From NCBI RefSeq assembly GCF_963678635.1, contig NC_087062.1, forward strand, positions 59,102,129-59,166,128: a stretch of 64,000 bases of DNA, in the 5' to 3' direction. The notes beneath the pieces were generated by a model. It worked only from the letters and a program-made list of their open reading frames with translations, did not search any database and was not told where the DNA came from. Of this stretch, positions 38,301-64,000 are shown one piece after another. Made by a program: the position numbers and the translations under genes. Origin of the DNA: Symsagittifera roscoffensis. Lineage: Eukaryota > Xenacoelomorpha > Acoela > Convolutidae. Numbering within the stretch: the stretch's first letter is position 1; each line of letters starts with the position of its first letter.

Positions 38301-41180
38301 AATGCGTTTACTGATTTCGGGATCTACTATTGTAGTGCAAAAAAAGCTGTGATTTCATGCATTTTAAATGCTGGGATTCAAAATTGATACCTTCTTTGTT
38401 AACAAAAATTTTTTGCAGAGCAAAAGTTATATCTGGATCTCAAGGTATTGTTAAAGCTGGAACCCGATACGATAGCACTTTTGAATAATTAGTAGCTTTT
38501 GTAGTGCAATAGTTGTATCTGAGACCCAAAGCATTTTTAAATATGGAACTCATACTAAATGATTTTACTGATTAATAAGTCCAGTTTTGCAATGCAGTAG
38601 TTAAAGCTGGGATTCCATATATTGCTAAAACTAGTACTCAAAATCAATGCTTTTTGATAATTTTTTTCTTTTGCAGTTCATCAGTTGTCTGTGTGACCCC
38701 GTGCTTTTTTAAAGCTAGAAACCAAACAAATTATTTTACTGATTTTGAAATCCACTTTTTTAGTGCAGTAGTAATCTTTGGCATTGAAGGCGTTGCTAGA
38801 GCTAGAAAATAATTTGCATGAATTTTTTTATTTCAAGATCCACTTTTGCAGTGTAGCAGTAACTCTGGAACTCAAGGCAATTTTAAAGCTGGATTGCAAA
38901 GTGAGTGCATTCTTCAATAACTGGAAATTTTTTGTAGTGCATTAGATATATGTGTGACTCAACCTTTTTTTGAAGCTGTAAATCAAACAAATTATTTACT
39001 AATTTCGAATTTACCTTTTAAAGTGCAGCAGTATTCTCTGGGACTCATGGTATCGTTAAAGCAGGAAATCAAATTAAATGATTTTACTGATTTCCTAGTC
39101 TTTATCGCAAGGCAGCAGCAATCCTTACAGCTAAAATTCAAAATGAAAGCATTGTTAGATAACTAGATACTTTTTGAAGTGCATTATATAAAACTGTTAT
39201 TCGAAAAATTTGTTAAAAAATTATCTGAAATTGAATGGCACCATTGATTTTGGAATTCACTTTTGTATTGCAGTAGTCACTTTTGAGGTTCAATGCCTTG
39301 ATAAAACTGGGACTCAAAATCAATGCATTTTTAATAACTAGATCTTTTTAGTGCTTTATTTATATCTGTGACTCAATGTTTTGTAAAGCTGGAACTCGAA
39401 AAACGCGTTTCTTGACATCAAAGTCCATTTTTATAGAGCAAAAAATAATGCTGTGAATCTATGCATTTCTTAAGCTGGGATTCAAAATGAAAGCATTGTT
39501 GGATAAGTAGATACTTTTTGAAGTGCATTATATAAAACTGTGATTCAAAAAATTTGTTAAAAGTTTAACTCAAATTAAATGAAATCATTGATTTCGGGAT
39601 TCATTTTTGTATTGCAGTAGTTACCTATGGGTTTCAATGCATTGATGAAGCTGGGACTCAAAATCAATGCATTTTTGATAACTAGATACATTTTAGTGCT
39701 TTTTTATATCTGTGACTCAATGTTTTTTAAAGCTGGAACTCAAAAATGCGTTCTTGACTTCAAGGTCCACATTTCACTCCAAAAAATACAGCTGTGATTC
39801 TATGCATTTCTTAAGCTGGAATTCGAAATCAATCTTATTTTCTTAACAAAAATCTTTTTGTTGTGCAATAATTATTTCTGGAGCTCAAGATATTGTTGAA
39901 GTTGGAACTCAAAATGATTGCGTTTTGGAATCACAAGTAACTTTTGTCGTGCATCAGTGGTATCTGACACACAGTGGATTGTTAAAGCTGGAACTCATAT
40001 TTTTTGATTCAATTGATTACTAGGTCCAGTCTTAAATTGCAGTAGTTAATGCTGGGATTCCATGCATTTCTAGAGCTGATACTCAAGATCAGTGCTTTTT
40101 TTTGATAAATATACTTTTTCGCAGTGCATTACTTATATGTGACTCAATGCTTTTTTGAAGTTGGAAATCAAACAAAATCTTTTACTGATTTCGAAATCCA
40201 CTTTTGTAGTGCAGCAGTAATCTTTGGGACTCAAGGCATTGGTACAGCTGGAATTCAAAATGAACGCATGGCTCGATAAGTAGATACTCTTTGTAGTGCA
40301 TCTTTTGTAACTGTGATGCGAAGCTTTGCTAAAAATAGAACTCAAATTAGTTGAAATTTTGATTTCGAGATTCCTTTTTTATTGCAGTAGTTATATCTGG
40401 GACTCAATGCATGGTTAAAGCCGGGACTCAAGTTCGAAACAATTTTCTTAATTAGATTTTTTTCCAGTGCATTAGTTTTAACTGTGACTCAATTTTGCTT
40501 TGAAGTTGAAACTCAAAATAAATAAGTCTAATGGTTTCCATGCCCACTTTCGGACTTGGAGATGCACTTCTAGTAGACATCTCTGGGAATCAATGAATTG
40601 TTAGATTGGAACTCAAAATGATTGCATTCAATGATTTCGAGATCCACTTTTGCAGTGAAAAAGTTTTTCATCGGATTCCTTGAATTGTTCCAGCTGAAAG
40701 ATCCAAGTAAGTGAATTTTTTTTATATAAATTTGATACTTTTCGTAGTGCATTATTTATATATGCTCAATGCTATGTTAAAGCTGGAACTGAAAATAACT
40801 GATAATATTGATTTCGGGGTCCACTTTTGTAACGCAGTAGTTATCTCTGAGACATAAGGAATTGATAACGCTGGAACTCAAAAATATTGCATTTAATGAT
40901 ATCGAGATCCATTTTTCTTGTGATTTAGTTTTTATCTCGGACTTCTTGCATTGTTAAAGCTGGAACCTCAAATTAACTGAGTTTTTTATTAACTTGATAC
41001 TTTTCATAGTGCATTATTTATATCAGTGACTCAAAGCTTTGTTAACACTGAAACTCTAAATAATTGATAATACAAATTTGGTGGTCCATTTTCTAGTGCA
41101 GTAGTTATCTCTGGGACTCAGGGAATTGTTAAAGCTAGAACTCAAATTGAACGTATCTACTGATTTTACATCCACTTTTA
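35320..41180. repeat. Satellite array C
   Basis: About 65-70 monomers. The first kilobase is nearly identical to the start of array B (27870-28930). A later block (37340-38065) matches 31680-33008 of array B, including AGAGCAGCGGAATTCTTTGG and ATGATTGCTTAGATCGATAA. From 39150 onward, units of about 430 bp repeat (AGTGCATTATATAAAACTGT at 39178 and 39522). The array fades out near 41180. Confidence 0.9.
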
Positions 41181-42907
41181 TAGTGCATTTATAAATGAAA
41201 ACTTAATGTAGAGATGAAGTCGCACTTCGCATACACAATCAAAAGTATAACAGATAATCTTACTGGGAAGAACTGAATGAATAGTACTTGAGTCAACAAA
41301 ATATCTTTAGTGACGCACATCAATTATGAGTCTACATAATTGCTAAGGAACGCAGGCCGATTTTGACGCATTAGCAGTAACAGTCAAATTGAAACAAAAA
41401 GAAATTTAGTAACTAACTTGTCTCCATTTATAGAACAGACGCATTTTAGCTATCATAGGAAAAAATTCATTTATATTATCCCTGCCTGAATTCGAACTCT
41501 TTTTTTGGTGCAATTCTCCTTCCTACCTCCACGCTACAGATCTATGATACTTGATGCTAAAGTGCTATTTGTAATATAATAGTCTGTGTTAATATCCTTT
41601 GTATTGGCTGTACTTAATAGCTGGTTATTGATCAAAATGAGCACTTTCAAAATGAACACTTTTTGTTGCACTTTATTTGCGTCGCAAAAATATTTGCACT
41701 TAGGTTGGAAAAAAGAGAGTTCATACAATAACACAAGCTTTGCTTGTGTAAAAAAGAACGCATTTTAAGTGAAATGAGTTTATTCTGTCATTTTTTACTC
41801 AAAATTTAAAAAAATGTAAAAATTGGTAATTTTCCGATTAATCAAAATATTTCACTGTAGAAAAACCAGATCGAATTTAAAAACCCCTTAGGGCTGAGAA
41901 ATTTTTGATAAGTTAGTCTTGTTTCGAGCTGTTTTTCTCAATTAGAGATTTTGGGAAAAAGCATTGTTAAAACAACCAAAATCTTTTCACCGAAATGAAA
42001 ACTTTCAATGGATATCAAGGTGAGCCGTTTTTGAAACTTGACCGAAACTTGACTGCTTCATTTCTAAACTACGTTTATCGGCTCTTAAAAAAACAGTAAT
42101 TAACAAAGTTTATTCTAAGCAAGGTATGAAATTTTTTTTTGATTATAGAGGAACCTACCCCAATATTTGGGGGCTTCTCCTCCCATATTATATGTTACAT
42201 TTTTTCTTTTCTCTTTTTTTCCAGCGCATGCAACCTCGTTTTTCATTTTTTGTTGTGACTGGCTGAGTACATTTATCGTTTTTTGTTATCAATAAAAACA
42301 TGAAAAGCGTCGCGTAATTATTCTTTTTGTCTCTTTTTAGTGTATTAAGATTTGTCCAATTCTGTTTGTGTAATAAATTGCACGCGCAGTTTTTCTATCA
42401 CGCATACTAGAAATACGGCACTAACTTTTCTTGGTCATAAGGAGTGGTTTAATTTTTGCTCTCGGCTAGTTGCTTGATAATTTAATCGATGGATTAAGTC
42501 TATCTTTGGTTTTTTCCTGTATAATGTGAAAAAGTTCGAATTGGTTTCGCTCAATGTTACCCTGAAAAATTAAGAGCAAATTCGTTCAAATTTGAGCTAA
42601 ATCGTTACTGGTGTACCGCGTTAATATTTTCAAATTTCAATCAATTTCAGCGCAAAACTCCTAAACATCTTTATTTTTATAGGTAATCTTCTCTTGTTAC
42701 TTTAAACTTTCGAAGGAAGAAAATACGGTCACTTTGGATGCCCCTCATCAATTTTTCCAAATTCTGTTGCTTCGAGGGAACAAATTGAATAGTTGAATTT
42801 TTTCGTTTTATGAGTAAACTGCAGTGAATAGGAATTAAGTGAATTTTATCAGCTGAAATTATTGGAAGATTTCGAAGGCTATTTAAAACGGTTTTGTAAT
42901 TAAACTT
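41181..42907. other. Unassigned stretch with two short perfect palindromes
   Basis: No gene supported. ACACAAGC-TTT-GCTTGTGT at 41731-41749 and CCCCAA-TAT-TTGGGG at about 42158-42172 are short perfect inverted repeats that could form hairpins. Confidence 0.5.
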
Positions 42908-44235
42908 AGCCAACTGACAGTTGGAAACGAGTATTGAATGCAAAGAAACTGAAAAAAAATTGACTTGTTTTTTCGAAAACCTTCAACTTCAGAATTTTGA
43001 AAAATAAATGGTCTTAAAGCTCTTCGCATTTGTAGAACAATATATGATGGACATTTCTTTGTTAAAATTAACCGAATTTTAAAAAATTGGATAAATAGGC
43101 AAAATTTTTATCTCTAAAAAAGATCAGCAAAACCTATGAAAGAGTACTCACTACGTTCATTACTATTAAAACGGAATGTTTTCTTTCAAAACAGTTGGTA
43201 GTATATTTATTCCGCTGAGAAATTCAAAAATAAATTAAAAATATAATTCGCTCATGTTTTGCGACGTTGACATTATTGTTGTTCGGAAGTGGAGTTAGCC
43301 TTTCTTAAAATGGGAAATGAATTGAACAAGAAATCAAAAGTCAAGGAAAAAGCAAATTTGAGAGAACTTTTTCCTAAAAAAATTTGCCCAAAAATTGCTT
43401 ATTTGATACCTGTTTGAAACATTTGAATGTCTAGCATTTTCATAACTTTTACATATTTGAAGTATTTGGACCCCAGGCACTTCCGAATTGCGAATTATAG
43501 ATGCCCAATTCCTGGCAATATCCTCTTGGGTCACCGAATTTGAACCTTCTGATCATTTTGAAATTTCTTTGCATTTTTTAAAATTTCCTCGCCGATTTCG
43601 AGACAAAACATTTCCAAAAAATAAACAGCCAAGCAAAGATTGGAAGAGAGGAATGAACACTATGTACATAAAAAAAACAGATTTTCTTGAAAAAAATTCA
43701 ACACTTTCAAATTTGCAAGAAAAAAATAAATGCTCTTTAAGCTCTGAATTTCTAGAACAGTTAGTGATTGGAGCTTTTTTGATAACACGAACCCAACTGG
43801 AGAAACTGGATCAATAAGTTTGTATTCCGCTTTCGAAACTTGAAAACTTTCGTTTTTCGCGCCATTTCCACGTTCTTATTTGGAGAATGCTATTTACGTC
43901 ACTTTAAGCAGATTAATTTCAATTGAACTCAAAAAATGCATAGATATAGATATCTAAATGTATTCATAAATGCATCAATATCTATGAATGCACATGTGTG
44001 GTTATTACAGACTTCTCCTGAAAAACAAAAAAATCAGCAACACCTATAAAAGAGTCTTTACTACGTTCATTAGTCTTAATAAACCTTAAATTCTTCAGCT
44101 TTTAAATACTTAAATCGCTCCGGATCACCAATATTGTCAACACTTGAATTAGCTTAACAAATTCATTTCTCGATACTTTCAGGACCAACTGTCCAAATTC
44201 ATAGGTCTCTTCCTATTTAGACGTTTTGCTACTTT

Positions 44236-44630
44236 GGACTAGTCAGTGCTAGGGATTTTAGCAGACCGCTTTTTCAGCAGACCAATCTTTTAGCAGACTC
44301 AGAACAATTATAGAGTCACAAAGCTAACTTCAAATGCGACATTGGCGATTAGCGACCGCTTGCTCCACTGCGCTTCAATTCGGCACGAGTGTTATTGTGC
44401 GCGTAAATCTTCGTTTTGCCGTTAATTTAGACTGCTGTGCTTTCGAATTTCATAGTATTGTTGACAAATTGTGAGATAATTGTCTTGGAGAAGCTTGACC
44501 CAAGACTGAGCGTCTCTTTGAGTCTGTCAATCAATCATGCATCACTTCATTACGCTGGTCTGCTAAAAGACTCAATTTTCACTTTTTATGCTATGATTGG
44601 TCTGCTAAACGATCGGCCCCAGACCAGTCC
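44236..44630. mobile_element. Non-autonomous DNA transposon, 395 bp, 6-bp TSD
   Basis: The ends are imperfect inverted repeats of about 35 bp: GGACTAGTCAGTGC... with TTTTAGCAGACC on the left, and GGTCTGCTAAACGATC with CCAGACCAGTCC on the right. TACTTT flanks both sides (44230-44235 and 44631-44636) as a target-site duplication. Internal GTCTGCTAAAAGAC/AGCAGACCAATC motifs are further inverted copies of the end. No coding capacity. Superfamily not assigned. Confidence 0.7.
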
Positions 44631-45095
44631 TACTTTTGTCTCAACTCAACTCTTTATCAGCTGAAAACAAGAGTATATACTTTTTTTTTGAACAAGCGTC
44701 GAACGTGATTAAGATACTTTAAAGCAACTCAAACGATTGAACAGCTTTTTTTAAGGATCCTTGGTTTTTAATATCCAATCCAAAGACAAGCTTTTAGCTA
44801 CATAAACAACGATGGCTCTCGAAAAGACTTTTAACACAAAGCGAAAGGAGCACTCATATAAGAGGCAGATCCCAAGCATTAACATTAGAGAATAAGTCAA
44901 AAGTTTCATCGATTCTGACTATTGCAGCTTATTTATATCTCACATAAGTAATTTTGAATTTGCACTATCAGAATCGATATCTGGATATAGGAAAACAAAA
45001 ATGAGCAAGTCCTTGTCTTTTCTTTAGAGTCTGTTATTATAAGGTAGCCAGCAAGTCTTCGTGTTCGAGCATTTAGAGAACTGAATTTTGTTTTT

Positions 45096-45101
45096 TTTAT
45101 T
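45096..45101 (-). terminator. Candidate PABPC polyadenylation signal AATAAA
   Basis: AATAAA on the minus strand about 135 bases past the stop codon, preceded by CAGCCAC. The first canonical signal after the stop that I could find. Confidence 0.5.
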
Positions 45102-45235
45102 GTGGCTGTACACGACACAAAGGAGCTGTCAAGATAGTCCGAGTTCCAGAGTAATCGAAATTTTTGGTGATGAATGAATGATCTACTTGTTTTTGCTGCG
45201 CTGATTCGTGTTCCTTGCCATAGCTTGACTGATTT

Positions 45236-60452
<15,217 letters not shown>

Positions 60453-60596
60453 CTAGATAACAAAAAACTTTAGGAATTCCCAATAATTTTGAAAGACTCT
60501 GAAGCGGCCATTATTAATTGAAAGCTTTATAATCGCCAGTATGAAACACATTACAACAATTTTCACTTAACTAGATAAGTTAAACACTGACTCACC

Positions 60597-60632
60597 AGCT
60601 CTTTGTTTGTTGTCGACTAACCACGGATAGAC
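60597..60632 (-). other. Putative 5' untranslated exon of PABPC
   Basis: A strong donor, GAGCTG|GTGAGTCAG, ends at 60596, and an acceptor-like TTTTTGTTATCTAG lies immediately upstream of TGCGAAATG at 60452. Together they suggest a first intron of about 140 bp in the 5' UTR. The exon's upstream end is unknown and may include the A-rich tract. Confidence 0.5.
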
Positions 60633-60725
60633 TATTTTTTTGGGTTTTCGGGGGGATTTTGTAATTTTTTTGAATTTTTTTAAAAGGATATCCTTAAAAT
60701 TTTTGAATTTTATAACAAAAGTTGT
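60633..60725 (-). promoter_or_regulatory. A-rich tract, candidate PABP autoregulatory element
   Basis: On the minus (sense) strand about 90 bases consist of runs of four to seven A separated by TTC, TTAC, TCCCCCCG and CCC. PABP messages in animals carry an A-rich 5' UTR element with this kind of architecture, to which PABP binds to repress its own translation. Position next to the putative first exon fits, but the transcription start is not known, so it could instead be promoter sequence. Confidence 0.5.
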
Positions 60726-61811
60726 GAACCGTATCCCTAAACGAATCTAGGGATGCAAAGCACATGCAGTGAAAGGTTTTTCACACGTGAGAAAAACAAA
60801 TCAAATATCAAATAAAGACACGTAACAATAAAACGACATATTTTTATAGTCGCACGAATAAACACTCAATGCTTTGAGACTGACCTTTTTTCAAAAATAA
60901 AACAAACAATCGAAATTCTCATATTTTGTTTTCAGTCATAGTTTTGCCATTTCAAAACCAAACATTTTGCTTAAACAGGAAAAAAAAGATTTTCAGAAAT
61001 TCGATGTCACCAATTGCACTTCATAAAATATAATCCATGGATTAAATGTGAAGAAAACACGCTTGTGCAAAATATTTCTATAGTTTGAAATAAAAACACT
61101 ATTTTTGCTCCAAATATATCCGGGTGCAGGCTTTTTTGCCTCCAGGATTCAAACTGAGAGCATGAGTCAACAACAAATGACGGAAACTCCGCTGCCAATT
61201 AAACATGAAGTCCTGATAGAAACGGAGAAAAAATTCCGAAATAGGCTAACTGCAAACAAACTGACAGAAGAAACAAAACAGATCCAAAAAACCAAAATCA
61301 ACCCCCCCCCCCCCCCCCCAATTTGGTTCACTTGCGACATGAGACTACAATCCGTGTTACAGCGTAAAGGCTACTACCAAAAAACTCCCCACTCTAGAAA
61401 TAAGAACGCCCCCATGCTCAGGTCTCAAAGTATCCAAAACACACGAACGCCGTTAAAAACAGGGTCGGAACCTTTCGTATAACGTTAGTTTTTGTTGGAC
61501 AGTGGACCTTTGATCAGTTTCAGATGGATCAAACTAAAAACTCTCCCTAACTCAACATAACAAAATAAAACACACTCATGAAATTTAAATTGGGTACTTA
61601 GATACCGACACGACCTGTAGATTTGAGTAACTAAACTGTAAAGCAACTCTGGAATTGATTTGGTAATTAGGTATAACTCAGTAGGTTTGAAAAAGGAAGT
61701 ATTTAGCTCAAGAGACAAGTTTTCCAATTGAACCATTGTGCAGCTTCAGCTGTCCATCTTTCCACTCAAGGTTCACTCCGGTACAAGTGATTGTTTTTCT
61801 TCTCTTCCAGA
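60726..61811. other. PABPC upstream flank
   Basis: AT-rich intergenic sequence. The plus-strand frame 61105-61482 contains a polyproline run produced by an 18-base C homopolymer at 61302-61319; I do not regard it as a gene. No TATA box can be assigned with confidence. Confidence 0.5.
61302..61319. repeat. Poly(C)18 homopolymer
   Basis: Eighteen consecutive C bases. Length is likely to be uncertain in most sequencing chemistries. Confidence 0.9.
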
Positions 61812-64000
61812 AATTTCGTGTTCCTATCAGGAACAAGATAGCTCTACTATCGTCGCACAATTCCTGTAAAATTGACGGTAAAAGTGACTTCGAGCAGAGA
61901 ATAAAGCTAATAAGTAGTAAGCTGTATGAAAGAAAAATAGAGGGAGGGATAAGGCTTGCTGCTTCGAATGACAAAATTGCTCCTTTTTCTACTGTTAACT
62001 CTCAAAAGTTGTTGCCTAAGTACCCTCAGCGAGCCAAATTTTCAGCTTCAAATCTCGACGGTTCAGATTGTTTTTTGTAACCGAATTTGACATATACAAA
62101 GCGATAATGTCCTTTTCGAACGGATCAGCAGCAGGTCCGTATAAAGTAGTTCCTCAAATTTTTAAAAATTTTGTTAGTAATTCGAATGCAGTCTAGGAAT
62201 TAATTTTCAGAAATCGCATACTAAACTGATAAACCTCATTGGAGATGGCCAAATAACCGAACCCCTAAGACCTTTCTTCTTTGGCGCAAAGCCTATCGCC
62301 CTCATAAAGATAGACGGATGCTTGAGACCGATTGCCATAGGCAACACGCTGAGACGTGTCGCGTCTAAATGCGCTGGAAGCAAGGCCCTCTCCAAGCGCA
62401 ATCTACTTTCGGAAACATACAGGAAGGATGCGGTACTAAACGAGGAGCAAAATTAGTTGCACGCTCGTTTCGAAAACGGATTGGACGCGACGACAATCCA
62501 AAACGCACTGTTCTTTTAAAACTAGATTTTAAGAATGCCTTCAACTCTCTAAATAGAGAAACAATGCTGAATCATGTTTTTTCAAATCGCCCCGAAAGTA
62601 CAAATACATCCGTTGCGCGTATAGTAAACCTTGTTACCTTTCTTACGCAAGCTCTATCATAATGTCAGAAGACGGAATTTAGCAAGGCGATCCTGAAGCC
62701 ACACCTTTTTTTGCGGAAACAATTCAGACTCTAGTCCAACAGTGTGAGTCGAAAATTCACATCTGGTGTTTAGATGATGGAAATTTAGCCAACTACTATA
62801 AGTTAGTACTCCGGACACATAAAAAGTACTCTGAAATTGGGACAAATTTACGGCCTGAGCTTGAACACTGAGAAGAGCGAACTTTGTTTTATGGGGTTGA
62901 CTACGAGTTCACAGTATAATTCAATTTCGAAAAATACGCCCAAAAAAAATAAAAACAAAGATGAACTCTCCCTTATAGAATCTGCATTTGGTTGATTTAG
63001 CCGAAAAGAAATACTCGACAAAAAAATTAGTGAGCTTGAAAAAATCTCGGATGTTATTGACAAACTAGACGCCCATTATGGTTTTTACCCCCTGAGAAGA
63101 TGCTTTAGCATGCCACAACTCCTATACTTTTTGCGTACGAGCCCGTATGTTTTGCAAAATGATTTTTTGGAACGCTACGACAAATTAATAGGAAATTCGT
63201 TTTGCAAGGTCACTAATGCAAAAATAGATAAGCACTTTTTAAAAGCAGTTCTCCCGGCAGCTAAAAGAAGGCTTGGGAGTTTCTTTCGCTCGTCTTCTAG
63301 CTTTCCCCGCTTTGCTAGCCTCATCAGTTAGAGCGAAAAATGCCTTAAGCGAAATTTTTGGTTTGGAGCATTTGGATAGAACTTATGATGATTCGTTTAA
63401 ACGGTGGTTTGAACTTGGAAAAATTTGTTTGGCTCCGGAAAACGAAATCCAAAAAAAATGGACAGTGGAATTGTAGACTTGATTTTACGACTCAAACGAA
63501 CGGACTTGAAAAGATTCAACGCGTTCCAAGATAGATTTTGCTCCTAATGGTTGAATGTCATCCCGTGCAAAAATTTAGGTTAAAACTGTCAAACAAACAA
63601 CTCAGAATTGCAATAGGACTTCGATTAGGCTCCAAAAATTGCGAACGGCATAAGTGCGTGTGTGGAAAAGACGTTATCGACGATAGTTGGCATGGTCTTT
63701 CTTGCCTCAAATGTGCAGGGAGATTATCTAGGCATTCGAACCAAAATGCTCTTATAAAGCAGAATTTATCATCTACTCACATTCCGTCTGTTTTAGAACC
63801 ACGACATCTCCACAGGACAGATCAGAAGCGACCAGACGGTTTGAAGCTCGTTCCATGGGCTGTTGGTAAGCAGCTCTTGTCGGATGCAACGGTAGTAGAC
63901 TCCTTAGCTCCTAGTAGCATTAGTGCCGGGTTTGTTTGTAACCCTGATACGGCTGCCGCTGAAGCGAAAGAGCAAAAAAATGACAAGTATAAAGACTTAG
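61812..64000 (+). pseudogene. R2-type non-LTR retrotransposon with CCHC and restriction-like endonuclease, decayed
   Basis: In order and across all three frames: ISSKLYERKIEGGIRLAASN (61905), FDIYKAIMSFSNGSAAGP (62085), PLRPFFFGAKPIALIK and LRPIAIGNTLRRVASK (62255-62375), GCGTKRGAK then VLLKLDFKNAFNSLNRE (62430-62565; RT block with the first catalytic Asp), a Q-QGDP block broken by a TAG (62680), IHIWCLDDGNLA (62755; catalytic DD), LRIAIGLRLGSKN, then CVCGKDV...WHGLSCLKCAGRLSRHS (63655-63735; CCHC) and KRPDGLKLVPW...DATVVD (63825-63900), which fits the PD-(D/E) core of a restriction-like endonuclease. Such proteins nick the target and prime reverse transcription there. Several stops and frameshifts: inactive. 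It continues past the right edge. Confidence 0.85.

Noticed and set aside
44377..44389. AATTCGGCACGAG, identical to a common cDNA-library adapter
   Set aside because: It lies inside a genomic element with continuous sequence and target-site duplications, so it is probably chance rather than vector contamination.
61105..61482. 125-codon plus-strand frame with a polyproline run
   Set aside because: The proline run comes from a C homopolymer, the frame has no recognisable domain, and its composition resembles the AT-rich flank.

Overview
The window is AT-rich invertebrate nuclear DNA. It holds one well-supported host gene, a cytoplasmic poly(A)-binding protein (PABPC) with six coding exons on the minus strand between 60446 and 45236. 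The rest is mainly satellite DNA, segmental duplications and decayed transposable elements. Long introns, GT-AG splice sites, and Penelope-like, LINE, R2-type and LTR element relics point to a metazoan. I cannot place the phylum from sequence alone.

Layout. 1-2000: a Penelope-like element relic and a second decayed repeat-associated ORF, both on the minus strand. 2745-7130: satellite array A, of about 84-90 bp monomers with a higher-order unit of about 1.2-1.29 kb. 7131-16845: two same-orientation copies of the 5' part of a gag-bearing LTR-type retroelement, separated by about 4 kb in which I recognise no pol. 16846-24440: mostly unassigned DNA with simple repeats, a 12-bp minisatellite, and exon-like pieces near 23.1-24.2 kb, including a decayed KDM2/KDM7-type JmjC domain. 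24450-24943: a large inverted repeat.

25105-41180 is a macro-repeat. A roughly 2.3-2.8 kb complex spacer followed by a satellite array occurs twice (spacer 25105-27869 plus array B to 33008; spacer 33013-35319 plus array C to 41180). A third, 0.4 kb piece of spacer lies inside array B. The same monomer family makes up arrays A, B and C, about 15 kb or nearly a quarter of the window.

41181-61000 is the PABPC locus and its 3' flank. The exons are small islands among repeats. There is a same-orientation repeat family with a conserved AGCCAA...TTGG hairpin and TATATAAG segment, in places joined to a tRNA-like sequence. There is a fresh 1.76-kb tandem duplication in the last intron, a duplicated block around a LINE relic in intron 2, and a non-autonomous DNA transposon in intron 1 with perfect 26-bp terminal inverted repeats and an 8-bp target-site duplication. 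An A-rich tract at the likely 5' end of the mRNA resembles the autoregulatory element known for PABP messages. The right edge (61812-64000) is a decayed non-LTR retrotransposon with a CCHC plus restriction-like endonuclease C-terminus.

The most notable signals are the spacer-plus-satellite macro-repeat, the TSD-flanked DNA elements, the oriented hairpin repeats inside the PABPC locus and the A-rich 5' tract. The encoded PABP assembles without any frame break.
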